Positions 62,904 to 64,000 of a DNA stretch of 64,000 nt are shown one piece after another (positions within the stretch are counted from its first letter, which is position 1; each line of letters begins with the position of its first letter). Both the position numbers and the translations under genes were made by a program. The notes under the pieces were generated by a model, which was given only the letters and a program-made list of their open reading frames with translations, did not search any database and had not been told where the DNA came from. Source of the DNA: Rachicladosporium sp. CCFEE 5018 (lineage: Eukaryota > Ascomycota > Dothideomycetes > Cladosporiales > Cladosporiaceae); assembly GCA_002077045.2 (NCBI GenBank), contig KZ111151.1, positions 393,523 to 457,522 of the forward strand, written 5' to 3'.

Positions 62904-64000
62904 TCAAGCGCTGATGTCGGCAGTATCCGCAGAGTCATTCGCGGGTCGCTGACGCCGGGTCACGGAGAGAATCAATGTCATCATTGCCTGGCCAGCTCCG
63001 ACCCTGCCAGTCAGAAGGGCTCGAACTTCCGCATCTCTTACAGATGCATCGGCGTGAAGACGAGTACACGCTCGAGTGGGGATATAGCGCTCGCAGAGAC
63101 TTCGTAGGGTCCACCTTGACCCTCCTTGATTGGACCGGGAAGGCCGAACAAATAGCGGCGGTACGATCTCGAGTGCACCGCTGAACGACGGTAGGCTCTT
63201 CGAGAGGTCACTGCGGTGTTGATCCACCATGAACACGACGGCGAAAACGTCTGCTAAGCCAGAGTCTGGATACCACCCTCCGAAATCGATCCTGAAAAGC
63301 AGGCCAGTGACTGCGCTACGACTGCGCTGCACTACCACGGGGGACTTGATGACCACTTCCGGAGTCCGCCATGGCTTTGACGCCGGCTCGGGAGCATAGA
63401 CGCAGTCTCGTGGATACACATCGGTTATCATGAGCACACCGACATCTATCGGTAGTGACCGAAAAATTTGCAGGGAATAATTCCCGTCACTTCGCAACAG
63501 GCGACCATCGGCGGAAAGCGGAGGCTTCTTGAGCAAAGTGATGGTCTGTCGGCGAGCTGCTAGCCAGTGGCTTGCGTCTATGATGGACAGCCTGTCCAGG
63601 CCTGGGAGAAATGGACTCGGACTCGCTCGATTCACAATCAGGTACGGCGAGTCCTCTTCCCACTGGCTGCGCTTCAGTCGTTCCACAGTGAGTGCGACAA
63701 CGCGTGAAAAGTCGCTACCCAGCTCACAATTGAGCGGGATGTAAAATCGCTCCGGCACGTTGCCACGTTTGGCTTCCGCAGCGTCGAGCGAAATGGGAAC
63801 GACGTTGAGTGTGCCCTGCAGGCTGACGTTGTTGAGTTGGAAAGTGCAGGCGCCATGATAGCCACGAGTGCGCCACATGCCTTCGCAACCCGTGAAGCTT
63901 GCGGGCGATGGCGCAAGTAGGGAGAATCGTGAGTCGTCAATGGCTTCTGCACCGGGGGCGTTCCAAGCAAACACAGAGAGATCATCGTTACTGCGGATGA
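62904..64000 (-). CDS. HET-type (heterokaryon incompatibility) protein, N-terminal part beyond window edge
   Basis: The minus-strand frame is open from the right edge to the stop at 62904 (about 365 residues). It starts within SNDDLSVFAWNAPG followed by LLAPSPASF, which matches the (D)D-x-S-(I/L/V)-FAW ... LL(A)xSPxxF segment that follows the HET domain in HET-D/HET-E-like incompatibility proteins. The N-terminal HET domain would lie to the right. The visible C-terminal part is beta-rich (YHGACTFQLNNVSLQGTLNVVP, YIPLNCELGSDF) and resembles the region where such proteins discuss no known catalytic motif. No NACHT or WD40 repeats are seen. HET proteins trigger cell death on fusion of incompatible strains. 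Confidence 0.75.
   Translation of the reverse strand, partial: IRSNDDLSVFAWNAPGAEAIDDSRFSLLAPSPASFTGCEGMWRTRGYHGACTFQLNNVSLQGTLNVVPISLDAAEAKRGNVPERFYIPLNCELGSDFSRVVALTVERLKRSQWEEDSPYLIVNRASPSPFLPGLDRLSIIDASHWLAARRQTITLLKKPPLSADGRLLRSDGNYSLQIFRSLPIDVGVLMITDVYPRDCVYAPEPASKPWRTPEVVIKSPVVVQRSRSAVTGLLFRIDFGGWYPDSGLADVFAVVFMVDQHRSDLSKSLPSFSGALEIVPPLFVRPSRSNQGGSRWTLRSLCERYIPTRACTRLHADASVRDAEVRALLTGRVGAGQAMMTLILSVTRRQRPANDSADTADISA

Overview
This window reads as nuclear DNA of a filamentous ascomycete (Pezizomycotina, most likely a Dothideomycete). The support is introns of about 46-110 bp with GTRNGY donors, CTRAC-like branch sites and YAG acceptors; fungal families such as seipin, PER1, HOM6, ARL1, CCDC174, a Pyp-type tyrosine phosphatase, catabolic dehydroquinase, an intradiol dioxygenase and a HET protein; and two intron-bearing tRNA-Thr genes.

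Layout. (1) 0-1.1 kb: 3'-truncated seipin gene. (2) 1.1-8.6 kb: gene-poor, with a ~1.1 kb tandem duplication carrying two tiny paralogous genes, a degenerate minisatellite and one uncertain spliced gene. (3) 9-12.2 kb: a coiled-coil protein gene and PER1 (GPI lipid remodelling). (4) 12.4-38.2 kb: an accessory island. Its left part (12.5-20.4 kb) is decayed DNA with broken, internally repeated gene remnants. Its core (21.5-35.1 kb) has four well-kept genes: a GIY-YIG nuclease with zinc fingers, a divergent Prp43-type DEAH helicase, an unknown protein and a CCCH zinc-finger protein. (5) 38.7-64 kb: ordinary housekeeping and metabolic genes, then a broken F-box gene pair and a HET-type gene running off the right edge.

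Main observation. The four island genes are unrelated in sequence, yet each is followed by an array of one 22-nt hairpin motif, always in the sense orientation of its own gene: 21 copies in arrays of 7, 6, 4 and 4. The outer stem shows compensatory changes, and the inner pyrimidine mismatches co-vary in all 21 copies. This points to a shared RNA-level (or single-strand-level) signal that ties the four genes into one system. The helicase stop codon lies inside its first repeat. The helicase and the unknown gene are divergent from one short promoter.

The island is flanked by two copies of a PER1 5' end plus tRNA-Thr(CGU) segment that have decayed reciprocally. On the left PER1 is intact and the tRNA is decayed; on the right the tRNA is intact and PER1 is a relic. 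This fits insertion, or tandem duplication, at a PER1/tRNA locus. No transposase, tyrosine recombinase or reverse transcriptase was recognised inside the island, so how it moved is open.
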